From contig JBJTCD010000078.1 in assembly GCA_046091665.1 (NCBI GenBank), forward strand, positions 1 through 25,882: 25,882 nucleotides of DNA, in the 5' to 3' direction. Position 1 is the first letter of the stretch; every line of letters begins with the position of its first letter. A program made the translations under genes and the position numbers. Source of the DNA: CAIUPE01 sp046091665 (lineage in GTDB: Bacteria > Pseudomonadota > Alphaproteobacteria > Rhizobiales > Beijerinckiaceae). Under the pieces are notes generated by a model, which searched no databases, was not told the origin of the DNA, and saw only the letters and a program-made list of their open reading frames with translations. Shown one piece after another: positions 1 to 7,563 of this stretch.

Positions 1-35
1 CCGGATCGACGCTCGTCCCTATCGAGGTCGTGTCC

Positions 36-110
36 GGGCGCGTAGCACAGCGGTAGTGCGTTCCCTTCACACGGGAGAGGTCACAGGTTCAATCCCTGTC
101 GCGCCCACCA
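36..110 (+). tRNA. tRNA-Val (anticodon CAC)
   Basis: A complete cloverleaf can be folded by eye. The 7-bp acceptor stem pairs GGGCGCG (36-42) with CGCGCCC (100-106). The D stem is GCAC/GTGC (45-48 and 56-59). The anticodon stem 61-65/73-77 closes a 7-base loop TTCACAC, giving anticodon CAC at 68-70, which reads the valine codon GTG. The T stem is ACAGG/CCTGT around loop TTCAATC. Discriminator A107 is followed by an encoded CCA (108-110). The 35 bases upstream are too few to judge a promoter. No integrase or duplicated tRNA 3' end is nearby, so there is no sign that it serves as an integration site. Confidence 0.96.
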
Positions 111-395
111 TTTAAGCCTTTGAAAATCAGAGATTTAGCAAAGCGCCTCTTCCAAATTCTACTTTCGGTGCCCGCACGACAGGCGGTCGGCACGCCGGTA
201 TAGGCAGTGCATGTCGTGATGTCGTCACCAAGTTCAGCCGAAGGATTTGATTGTCATCGCCCGAAATCGGCGTAACATCTCTTTAGAGTTTGCGCCTTCA
301 TTCGTGCGCATGACCTCGCTCGATGATGAGACGCAAGCCGCAAAAGGCATTTTGTTGCGTGGCCTTTAAAGGCTCTTCATGAGGAGGATCGTTCC

Positions 396-824
396 ATGCT
401 CGTGCGTGACATTCTAAAAACCAAAGGCAGCGATACAATCACCATTAGTGTTGATGATCATCTGGCTGATGCGGTTGCACTTCTGGCAAAACGGCGCATT
501 GGCGCTTTGCCTGTATTGTCATCTTCAGGTGCCATTAAGGGTATTCTTTCAGAGCGTGATATTGTCCGCGCTCTTGCCAATAATCCGCAGGCGCTTGCTG
601 ATCGCATTGCACATCACATGACGGAAAATGTCATCACATGTCCGCCAGATTTTTCAGTATCCGATGTCATGTCAATAATGACGAAGGGGCGTTTTCGTCA
701 TCTGCCGATTGTTGAAGGACAGAATTTAGTCGGAATCATTTCCATCGGCGATATCGTCAAAGCCCATATCGATGAAATTATTGAAGACAACAAACATATG
801 ATGTCTTACATCGCTTCGGCTTGA
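396..824 (+). CDS. Two-CBS-domain protein
   Basis: A 142-residue protein made almost only of two CBS motifs (about residues 8-60 and 72-130), with the typical end-of-repeat patterns GILSERDIVRAL and GIISIGDIVKAH. Tandem CBS pairs usually bind adenine nucleotides and act as energy or redox sensors; stand-alone versions are common in alphaproteobacteria, often of unproven role. The ATG start has a good ribosome site (GAGGAGG at 381-387). The upstream gap (111-395) holds no convincing gene. It contains a perfect 12-bp palindrome, GCCTTTAAAGGC at 362-373, just before the ribosome site, and an inverted pair ACGCAA/TTGCGT (331-336, 355-360), either of which could affect expression. It runs convergently toward iolE and has no visible functional link to the inositol genes. 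Confidence 0.88.
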   Translation: MLVRDILKTKGSDTITISVDDHLADAVALLAKRRIGALPVLSSSGAIKGILSERDIVRALANNPQALADRIAHHMTENVITCPPDFSVSDVMSIMTKGRFRHLPIVEGQNLVGIISIGDIVKAHIDEIIEDNKHMMSYIASA

Positions 825-857
825 ATAAAGATTTCGCGGTTCGGATTAGTTAAGTCC

Positions 858-1748
858 CTAAAACCCTATCGATTTCAGATAGGCGCGATTTTCGCGCGCA
901 TCATCAACAGGTGAAGTGGGGCCAGCCGGATCACAATCCTGCTCAACCGTGCACCAGCCTTCATAATTGGTTGAGAGAAGTAATTCGCGCACCGCTTTGA
1001 AATCGGTCATTCCTTTGCCGAGATTGCAGAAGATTCCTTGGGCGCAGGCATCATAAAATCCTGTTCGTTTGGCAACCGCATCCGCTTTCACGCGCGGATC
1101 AATATCTTTGAAATGGACATAAGCAAGTCGCGCGCGATGACGCTTCATAAAGACCACCGGATCAAAGCCTGCATAATGCGTGTGTCCCGTATCAAGGCAA
1201 AGCTTGAGAATCGATGGATCTATTTCAGCGAGTAGGCGCTCGGTCTCGGCTTCAAAATCGATAAAGCCTGCCGCATGCGGATGAATTGAAACAGTCAATC
1301 CATACTCTTCGGTACCCATGCGTGCGATGGTGCGGAAACGATCACAAAAGCCTTTCCACTCCGCCGTATCCATTTGTTCGGCTTCACTCGGACGTCCGGC
1401 GGTCGGCGCGCGGCGTGGTGAAATGGAATCAATCAATACAAGGTGTTTGGCTTTGTGAGACACGAGTGCGCGGCAGGTGCGCTTTGCCGCATCAACAACA
1501 TCATCCCATTTCTCGGCATCATGGAAAGGACGAAAGACAACGCCGCCAATCAGTGTGAGTCCGCGTGCGGAAAGCGCATCGCCCAATTCATGCGGATCTT
1601 CCGGCATGAAGCCGATTGGCCCCAATTCGATGCCCGTGTAACCCGCCGCTTTGCATTCATCGAGAACACGCTGCCAGGTGGGATTGCGCGGATCATTGGC
1701 AAACTCAACGCCCCATGAGCAGGGCGCATTACCGATTGTGATTGTCAT
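858..1748 (-). CDS. iolE: Inosose dehydratase IolE (MocC-like)
   Basis: Belongs to the xylose-isomerase-like TIM-barrel family and matches IolE/MocC, which dehydrates 2-keto-myo-inositol (inosose) to 3D-trihydroxycyclohexane-1,2-dione, the IolD substrate. The N-terminus MTITIGNAPCSWGVEF is characteristic, as are LDTGHTHYAG, YVHFKD and the C-terminal VEQD segment, which carry the acidic and His metal ligands of this fold. The reading frame is open to a TTG at 1766 that overlaps the upstream Gfo/Idh stop. I prefer the ATG at 1748 (296 residues) because homologues begin at MTITIG-type sequences; neither start has a strong ribosome site, so translation may be coupled to the upstream gene. It is leftward and co-transcribed with the Gfo/Idh gene at 1763-2884. 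Confidence 0.93.
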   Translation of the reverse strand: MTITIGNAPCSWGVEFANDPRNPTWQRVLDECKAAGYTGIELGPIGFMPEDPHELGDALSARGLTLIGGVVFRPFHDAEKWDDVVDAAKRTCRALVSHKAKHLVLIDSISPRRAPTAGRPSEAEQMDTAEWKGFCDRFRTIARMGTEEYGLTVSIHPHAAGFIDFEAETERLLAEIDPSILKLCLDTGHTHYAGFDPVVFMKRHRARLAYVHFKDIDPRVKADAVAKRTGFYDACAQGIFCNLGKGMTDFKAVRELLLSTNYEGWCTVEQDCDPAGPTSPVDDARENRAYLKSIGF

Positions 1749-1762
1749 GATATTGGTCCGTT

Positions 1763-2884
1763 TCAAATTTCAGAAAGATCGACCCAGCGTTTATCGCGAT
1801 GAGAGATGAAAGCAGCTTCAACCGCTGCACTGACTTTCAAGCCGTCACGAAAGGTGGGCCATATCGATTGTTTACTCTCAATCGCTTTTAAAAAATCGCG
1901 CGCTTCTATGATGATTTGATCTTGATACCCGGTGCCATGACCGGGGCCAAGGCAAAAGGCCTTGAAATCGGGATGTTCCGGCCCCGTGAGAATTTTTGTG
2001 AATCCCTGTCGGTTGCCGGCCTGATCCATGCGGTAAAACCATACGGCGTTTTGATCTTCGCCATCAAAACGGATCGCGCCTTTGGTGCCATAAATATCAT
2101 AGGCATAACCCATCTTGCGACCCGTCGCGATGCGGCTGATGAAGAGCGAGCCCATTGCGCCGCTTTCAAAGCGACAAAGCATATGGGCTTGATCATCATT
2201 GGTGACCGCGCGCGGGCCGTTTTCTGTCGGCCGGGTTTTATGCACGGTCTCGATATCGGCGATGAGCGATTTGATAGGGCCAGCCAAAGCAAAGGCGGCA
2301 TTCAAAATATGCGGCGACAAATCACCCATATTGCCTTGCGAGCGCCCCTCCGTGCGCCATGTCGCAGGTGAGTGCGGATCAGCGAGAAAATCCTCAGTAT
2401 GCTCACCACGGAAATATGTGATCTCGCCAATTTCTCCCGCAGCAATCATTTGGCGTGCGACTTGCGAAGCGGGTGTGCGGATATAATTGAAGCCCGTCAT
2501 ATGAACGACGCCGGATTGCTCGGCTTTCTCCGTCAAGAGCCGCGCTTCTTCTAAAGAGAGTCCCAACGGCTTTTCACAAAAAACAGGTTTGCCTTTTTCA
2601 AAGGCTGCGAGCGCAATCTCTTTATGTGTGTCTTGCGGGCTGGCGATCACGACCGCTTCCACATTCGGGTCATTGACGAGAACGCGCCAATCGCCTGTTG
2701 AGCGGTTAAAGCCAAATTCTTGCGCGCGGCGTTTAGCGCCCTCATCCGTAGAGGTGCAGATCATTTCCAAAACGGGACGCAGGCGCGTGTTGAAAACGGC
2801 ACCAACTGCCGCATAAGCGACCGAATGCGCCTTGCCCATATAGCCTGCACCGATGATCCCGATGCCAATCTTTTGCGTTTCCAT
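1763..2884 (-). CDS. Gfo/Idh/MocA-family dehydrogenase next to iolE
   Basis: A 373-residue NAD(P)-dependent dehydrogenase with an N-terminal Rossmann fold (GIIGAGYMGKAHS, about residues 9-21) and the catalytic EKP motif at 104-106 (FCEKPLGLS), followed by the usual alpha/beta catalytic domain. The family oxidises sugars, inositols and inosamines at one ring carbon. It resembles classical IolG less than the gene at 16284-17282 does, so it may act on scyllo-inositol, another isomer, or a substituted inositol. The frame is open to an ATG at 2926, but the ATG at 2884 puts the Rossmann motif at the normal distance from the start and leaves an operator-like palindrome (2898-2907) outside the coding region. 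It is the first gene of the leftward pair with iolE. The exact substrate cannot be read from sequence. Confidence 0.88.
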   Translation of the reverse strand: METQKIGIGIIGAGYMGKAHSVAYAAVGAVFNTRLRPVLEMICTSTDEGAKRRAQEFGFNRSTGDWRVLVNDPNVEAVVIASPQDTHKEIALAAFEKGKPVFCEKPLGLSLEEARLLTEKAEQSGVVHMTGFNYIRTPASQVARQMIAAGEIGEITYFRGEHTEDFLADPHSPATWRTEGRSQGNMGDLSPHILNAAFALAGPIKSLIADIETVHKTRPTENGPRAVTNDDQAHMLCRFESGAMGSLFISRIATGRKMGYAYDIYGTKGAIRFDGEDQNAVWFYRMDQAGNRQGFTKILTGPEHPDFKAFCLGPGHGTGYQDQIIIEARDFLKAIESKQSIWPTFRDGLKVSAAVEAAFISHRDKRWVDLSEI

Positions 2885-2897
2885 GGGGAATCTATCG

Positions 2898-2907
2898 CAA
2901 TCGATTG
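2898..2907. promoter_or_regulatory. Operator-like palindrome in the divergent iol promoter
   Basis: CAATCGATTG is a perfect 10-bp palindrome whose core AATCGATT fits the AAnCGnTT half-site logic of LacI-family operators, including the central CG. It lies between the leftward dehydrogenase/iolE pair and the rightward iolD operon, where one bound repressor could control both. A second, weaker inverted repeat, CGACA-N8-TGTCG, lies at 2921-2938. A LacI-type regulator is encoded at 12943-13950; binding by it is inference. Confidence 0.35.
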
Positions 2908-2976
2908 AAAACCTGTCAAACGACATTTAGAGTTGTCGGTAAATCATGGATTATTTCGGATTCTCGGGAGGAATAA

Positions 2977-4857
2977 GTGGCTGGAAAATCGGTCAGATTG
3001 ACAATGGCGCAGGCTCTGGTTCGCCATCTCGCGGCGCAATATATCGAGACGTCCAAAGGTGAAGAACGACTTGTCGCAGGCGGTTTCGGCATTTTCGGTC
3101 ATGGCAATGTGATTTGCCTTGGCGAAGCGCTTTATGAGCATCGCGACATCCTGCCGCTTTGGCGCGGCCAGAACGAACAATCCATGGCTTTGGCAGCGAT
3201 TGCCTACACGAAGGCGAAATTGCGTAAGCGTATGATGTTTGCAACGGCTTCAGCCGGTCCGGGCACCACCAATATGTTGACCTCGGCGGCTGTCGCGCAT
3301 TCCAATCGGTTGCCCTTGCTTCTCTTGTGTGGAGATACTTACGCAACGCGCTTGCCGGACCCCGTTCTTCAACAGCTCGAACATTTCGGCAATCCGACGA
3401 CGACGGTGAATGATGCGTTCAAAGCCGTCACGCGTTATTGGGATCGGATCACGCATCCGGCACAAATCATTCAGTCATTACCTGTTGCGATTTCGACCAT
3501 GCTTGATCCGGCCGATTGCGGTCCGGCCTTTTTTGGCCTGCCACAAGATGTGCAAGGTTGGGCTTATGATTATCCGGTAGAATTTTTCGAACGCCGTGTT
3601 CATCGCATCAGACGGCAATCGCCTGATAAGCGCGAGATTGCCGATGCAGTTCAACTTCTGAAAACAGCAAAACGTCCGATCATCATTGCAGGCGGTGGTG
3701 TGCAATATTCGGAAGCGACTGATGATCTCAAACGCTTTGCCGAGACGCATGGTATCCCAGTTGTTGAGACGATTGCCGGACGCGCCAATTTGCTCGCTTC
3801 ACATCCGTTGAATTGCGGGGCACTCGGCGTCACCGGATCAAACTCAGCCAATTCGCTGGCCGAGAAGGCCGATGTGATTGTGGCGATTGGAACACGCTTG
3901 CAGGATTTCACCACGGGATCATGGACCGCCTTTGATCGCGAAGCCCGCATCATTGCCATAAATGTAGGCCGCTATGATGCGAGCAAACATCGCGCGCTGT
4001 CGGTTGTTGGCGACGCGAAACTCGCCATCAACGAAATCGAGGCCGCACTTGCTTCTTATCATGTGCCGAAAGAATGGGGCGAGTTTGCGCATAAAGAACG
4101 CGCGGCTTGGCATGCATATGTTGCGGATAATGTGAGCCCGCAGACGCGCGAGGGTGGCAATCGTCCCATCGCCTATGCGCAAGTGATCGGTGCCATCAAT
4201 GAGATCTGTGATCCGCGTGATCGTATTTTGACAGCGGCTGGCGGCTTGCCTTCGGAGCTTGCCGCCAATTGGCAAAACAAAGGCATTGGCACGGTTGATG
4301 TTGAATATGGTTTCTCTTGCATGGGTTATGAAGTTGCAGGCGGTTGGGGCGCTCGTATGGCCCAACTTGAAGATGAGCCCGAGAAAGAAACCGTGGTATT
4401 TGTCGGTGATGGTTCTTATCTCATCCAGAACTCGGATATTTATTCATCAGTGCTGACGGGTAAGAAAATGATCGTGATCATTTGCGATAATGGGGGCTTC
4501 GCGGTGATCAATAAATTGCAAAATAACACAGGCAATGTGTCATTCGGCACTTTGATCAAAGATAGCCGTTTGGCGGTCGCACCTTTTTCGGTTGATTTTG
4601 AAGCGCATGCAAAATCCATGGGCGCTTTGGCCGAAACGGTTACTTCCATTCAGGGCCTGAAAGACGCTTTTGCCCGCGCGCGCAAAGCGGATCGCACTTA
4701 TGTGATCTCGATGCAAACCGATCCTTATGAAGGCTGGACCACAGAAGGCCATACGTGGTGGGAAGTGGGATCACCCGAAGTTTCGCAAAGCGAAAAGATT
4801 CGCGCGGCCCATGAAGAGATTGAGAAAGGGCGTTTGAAACAACGGCCGGGAATTTAA
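2977..4857 (+). CDS. iolD: 3D-trihydroxycyclohexane-1,2-dione hydrolase IolD
   Basis: A 626-residue thiamine-diphosphate enzyme that opens the inositol ring: it hydrolyses 3D-(3,5/4)-trihydroxycyclohexane-1,2-dione to 5-deoxy-glucuronate. The three-domain ThDP layout is visible. The N-terminal PYR domain carries the cofactor-activating Glu67 (WRGQNEQSM), the central domain is about residues 215-350, and the C-terminal PP domain has the ThDP/Mg motif GDGSY at 477-481 followed by the ICDNGGFAVINKLQ segment. Length matches the family. The GTG start at 2977 is supported by GGGAGGA at 2966-2972. It heads the rightward operon iolD-iolC-iolB-iolJ-dioxygenase; iolC starts 4 bases after its stop. Confidence 0.96.
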   Translation: MAGKSVRLTMAQALVRHLAAQYIETSKGEERLVAGGFGIFGHGNVICLGEALYEHRDILPLWRGQNEQSMALAAIAYTKAKLRKRMMFATASAGPGTTNMLTSAAVAHSNRLPLLLLCGDTYATRLPDPVLQQLEHFGNPTTTVNDAFKAVTRYWDRITHPAQIIQSLPVAISTMLDPADCGPAFFGLPQDVQGWAYDYPVEFFERRVHRIRRQSPDKREIADAVQLLKTAKRPIIIAGGGVQYSEATDDLKRFAETHGIPVVETIAGRANLLASHPLNCGALGVTGSNSANSLAEKADVIVAIGTRLQDFTTGSWTAFDREARIIAINVGRYDASKHRALSVVGDAKLAINEIEAALASYHVPKEWGEFAHKERAAWHAYVADNVSPQTREGGNRPIAYAQVIGAINEICDPRDRILTAAGGLPSELAANWQNKGIGTVDVEYGFSCMGYEVAGGWGARMAQLEDEPEKETVVFVGDGSYLIQNSDIYSSVLTGKKMIVIICDNGGFAVINKLQNNTGNVSFGTLIKDSRLAVAPFSVDFEAHAKSMGALAETVTSIQGLKDAFARARKADRTYVISMQTDPYEGWTTEGHTWWEVGSPEVSQSEKIRAAHEEIEKGRLKQRPGI

Positions 4858-4861
4858 GAGC

Positions 4862-5830
4862 GTGACGCGCGAGAGGATCACAAAAGGCGCGTTTCTTGTT
4901 TTTGGACGCGTGGGGCTTGATCTATATGCAGATCCTCCGGGAACGCGCATCGAAGACGCGCGCGCGTTTTTTCCGGCACTCGGTGGCTCGGCTGCAAATA
5001 TCGCAAGCGCGATCACGCGATTGGGGTCTCATGCATCGCTTGTCACAACCGTGTCTGATGATGCGGTGGGTCGCTATGTTGTCGCTGAGTTGAAACATTA
5101 TGGTGTGGCAACCAATCATGTTCGCCTCATAAAAGGCGAGGAGCGCACATCTTTGGCCGTGGTCGAGACGCGTGCGGAAAATTGCCAATCGGTTTTATAC
5201 CGCAACAATGCGGCAGATTTCGCACTGACAAAAGACGATGTCGCTGCGCTTCACTATCAAAGCGCGGCGGCTTTGATTGTAACAGGGACGTCCTTGGCGA
5301 TTGAACCTTCACGCGGCGCGAGTTTTGAAGCCATAAAACGCGCGCGCGCGGCATTGTGTCCTGTAATTCTTGATATTGATTATCGGCCCTATTCATGGTC
5401 AAGCCGCGGCGAGGCCGCGAAGATTTGCGGTGAAGCTGCAAGACAGGCGGATATTCTCGTCGGCAATGATGAGGAATTTGCCGTGCTCGCCGGCCAAGTC
5501 GATGGTTTGTCTTTTGCCCGCGTGCTTGCTGATGAACATAGCTCTATCGTTGTTTATAAACGTGGTGAGAAAGGCTTGATCGCTTTTGTCGACGGCGAGA
5601 CGATTGAGATGGGCATCTATCCCGTTAAAGCATTAAAGCCCACAGGTGCAGGCGACGCTTTTATGGGGGGTTTTGTGACCGGCTTGGCGCAAGGGTTAAA
5701 GCCTAAAGACTCCCTTCAACGCGGCGCGGCCTCTGCCGCGCTTGTTGTGACACGCGTGGGTTGTTCGCCCGCCAATCCGAATGAAGAAGACCTTCAAAAC
5801 TTTATGAGATCGCATCATATCAATCAATAA
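4862..5830 (+). CDS. iolC: 5-dehydro-2-deoxygluconokinase IolC
   Basis: A PfkB/ribokinase-family sugar kinase of 322 residues. It phosphorylates 5-dehydro-2-deoxy-D-gluconate (the IolB product) at C6. The N-terminal GGSAANIA glycine motif sits near residue 40, and the catalytic PTGAGDAF motif near 260-267 has Asp265 as the base. The start is a GTG four bases after the iolD stop, consistent with tight coupling. Many rhizobial IolC proteins are about twice this length because of a fused C-terminal DUF2090 domain with a proposed aldolase role. That domain is absent here and a separate class II aldolase follows two genes later, as in Bacillus. Confidence 0.95.
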   Translation: MTRERITKGAFLVFGRVGLDLYADPPGTRIEDARAFFPALGGSAANIASAITRLGSHASLVTTVSDDAVGRYVVAELKHYGVATNHVRLIKGEERTSLAVVETRAENCQSVLYRNNAADFALTKDDVAALHYQSAAALIVTGTSLAIEPSRGASFEAIKRARAALCPVILDIDYRPYSWSSRGEAAKICGEAARQADILVGNDEEFAVLAGQVDGLSFARVLADEHSSIVVYKRGEKGLIAFVDGETIEMGIYPVKALKPTGAGDAFMGGFVTGLAQGLKPKDSLQRGAASAALVVTRVGCSPANPNEEDLQNFMRSHHINQ

Positions 5831-5850
5831 CAGTGTGTGAGGAGCGCGTG

Positions 5851-6693
5851 ATGCATATTCCGCCCTATGACAATCACAACAAAGCCGTGATCGATGTTGA
5901 TGACGCGCGTGTGCCGCTCAATTATTTCAATATTGTCAAATTGAAGCGCGGCGATCATTTCTCCTATTCTGTCCCGCGCTATGAAACAGCCATTGTTCCG
6001 GCAACAGGCACGGTTGATGTTGAAATCGAAGGTGTAACTTTTAAGGCACTCGGCAATCGTGTGGACGATGTCTGGGGCGGCGAACCCGAAGGCGTCTATG
6101 TGCCAAGCGCCGCAAAAGCCGGTATGACCTGCGTTTCTGAAACGGCTGAAATTTTTGTCGCCGGTGCGCAGTTTGACAAGGTGCTTGAGCCTTTCGATGT
6201 GCGGGTTGCTGATCTTGATCGCGTTCAATATGGATCGGATGAGACGAAGACGCACCGAAAGATCAAACATATTTTGGGTACGAAATATCGTGACCGCGTG
6301 GGGCGTCTTCTTGTCTCTGAGCTCTTTACAGTTGGGCAGGGCGGATGGTCAGGCTTTCCGCCGCATAAGCATGATACAGATCGTTTGCCGTTAGAAACAC
6401 GGCATGACGAGACTTATAATTTCCGTTTCAAGCCCGATCATGGCTTCGGCATGCAGCTTGTTCAACGTGAAGACGGAAAAGTGGGCGATGCCTATCACAT
6501 TGTGAATGGATCAACGATCATCCTTGATAAGGGCTATCATCCTTGTGTCGTAGCGCCCGGTTATGAAATGTATTATTTCACCATTCTTGGCGGCTTGAGC
6601 CAGCGCCCCTTGGTGCAGTTTTTTCAACCTTCTCACGCCTATCAGATCGAAACGATCCCTGGCATCAAAGACATGATTGCGAAATTCAAATGA
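5851..6693 (+). CDS. iolB: 5-deoxy-glucuronate isomerase IolB
   Basis: Isomerises 5-deoxy-D-glucuronate to 5-dehydro-2-deoxy-D-gluconate, between IolD and IolC. It is a bicupin, with metal-ligand residues clustered in PPHKHD (171-175), RHDETYNF (184-191) and GYHPCV (228-233), typical of the IolB/KduI superfamily. The frame extends to a GTG at 5833, but the ATG at 5851 has a well placed GAGGAG (5839-5844) and gives 280 residues, the normal IolB length. The stop overlaps the iolJ start as ATGA. Confidence 0.95.
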   Translation: MHIPPYDNHNKAVIDVDDARVPLNYFNIVKLKRGDHFSYSVPRYETAIVPATGTVDVEIEGVTFKALGNRVDDVWGGEPEGVYVPSAAKAGMTCVSETAEIFVAGAQFDKVLEPFDVRVADLDRVQYGSDETKTHRKIKHILGTKYRDRVGRLLVSELFTVGQGGWSGFPPHKHDTDRLPLETRHDETYNFRFKPDHGFGMQLVQREDGKVGDAYHIVNGSTIILDKGYHPCVVAPGYEMYYFTILGGLSQRPLVQFFQPSHAYQIETIPGIKDMIAKFK

Positions 6694-7517
6694 GTGCAGC
6701 GACACTGAATGATGTTTTTAAACCTGCTCTTGAGGAACACTATGCGATTGCGGGTCTTGTTGTGCTCGGTTGGGAAGATGCGCGGCTTTATGTAGAAGCT
6801 GCCGACGAAACAGGTCTGCCAATCATTCTTCACGCCGGACCCGCATGTCGCCGTCATACGCCGGTTCAAATCTTAGGTAAAATGTTCCGACATCTTGCCG
6901 AACAATCGCGCGTTCCGATTGTGTGCCATATCGATCATGCCAAAACCTACGAAGATTGTGCAGCGGCGCTTGATGCGGGTTTCACTTCCTTGATGATTGA
7001 TGGTTCCGCTTTGCCTTATGATGAAAATGTTGCGCTCACGCGCCGCGTCGTTGAATTGGCGCGCCCGCATGGCTTGTCTGTTGAGGGTGAGATTGGTGCG
7101 GTGGGTTATAGCGGTGGCGCAGCTTCCTCATTGACGGATGCTGATGAAGCGGGGCGCTTTGCGCGTGATACGGGCGTTGATGCACTAGCCGTCTCGGTCG
7201 GCAATCTTCATCTGCAAACCGAACACGCAGCGATCATCAATCGCGATCTTCTCTCGCGGATTGAGGCCGTGACCACCTGTCCACTAGTGATCCATGGCGG
7301 GAGCGGCGTGGATCCTGTGGTGCGGCGTCAGCTTTCAAAAGAGACGCGCGTCAAAAAATTCAATATTGGCACCGAGCTTCGGCAGGAATTCGGCCGATCT
7401 CTTAGGTCGCATTTAGCGGCTCATCCGGCTGAGTTTGATCGGATCAAGATCCTTACAGGCACTGTTGATCCCATGCGCCACTTGGCGGCAAAAATCATTC
7501 GTGATCTTGGCCCGTGA
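6690..7517 (+). CDS. iolJ: Class II aldolase IolJ (6-phospho-5-dehydro-2-deoxy-D-gluconate aldolase)
   Basis: A 275-residue zinc-dependent class II (fructose-bisphosphate type) aldolase. In this context it should cleave 6-phospho-5-dehydro-2-deoxy-D-gluconate to dihydroxyacetone phosphate and malonate semialdehyde. The catalytic Asp82 and zinc ligand His83 are in HIDHAK; other expected ligands are Glu134 (EGEIG), His174 (NLH) and His202 (IHGGSG), and the phosphate-binding segment KFNIGTE follows. Use of this enzyme rather than an IolC-fused DUF2090 domain is less usual in alphaproteobacteria. A fructose-bisphosphate aldolase role is possible in principle, but the position inside the iol operon, overlapping iolB by four bases, argues for IolJ. 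Confidence 0.92.
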   Translation: MSAATLNDVFKPALEEHYAIAGLVVLGWEDARLYVEAADETGLPIILHAGPACRRHTPVQILGKMFRHLAEQSRVPIVCHIDHAKTYEDCAAALDAGFTSLMIDGSALPYDENVALTRRVVELARPHGLSVEGEIGAVGYSGGAASSLTDADEAGRFARDTGVDALAVSVGNLHLQTEHAAIINRDLLSRIEAVTTCPLVIHGGSGVDPVVRRQLSKETRVKKFNIGTELRQEFGRSLRSHLAAHPAEFDRIKILTGTVDPMRHLAAKIIRDLGP

Positions 7518-7563
7518 TATGGTAGATTAAGAATATAAGAATTTTTTATTGGGGAGGTTTATC

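Noticed and set aside
247..260. FNR/FixK-like box TTGAT-N4-ATCGC upstream of the CBS gene
   Set aside because: Only one half-site is perfect and it lies about 140 bases before the start; too weak to list.
36..395. tRNA-Val as the attachment site of an integrated element
   Set aside because: No integrase, no repeated tRNA 3' end and no composition shift is visible in the window.
865..883. CCTATC-N7-GATAGG inverted repeat at the iolE end as a terminator
   Set aside because: It lies within the last iolE codons, the stem is only 6 bp and no U-run follows in the leftward transcript.
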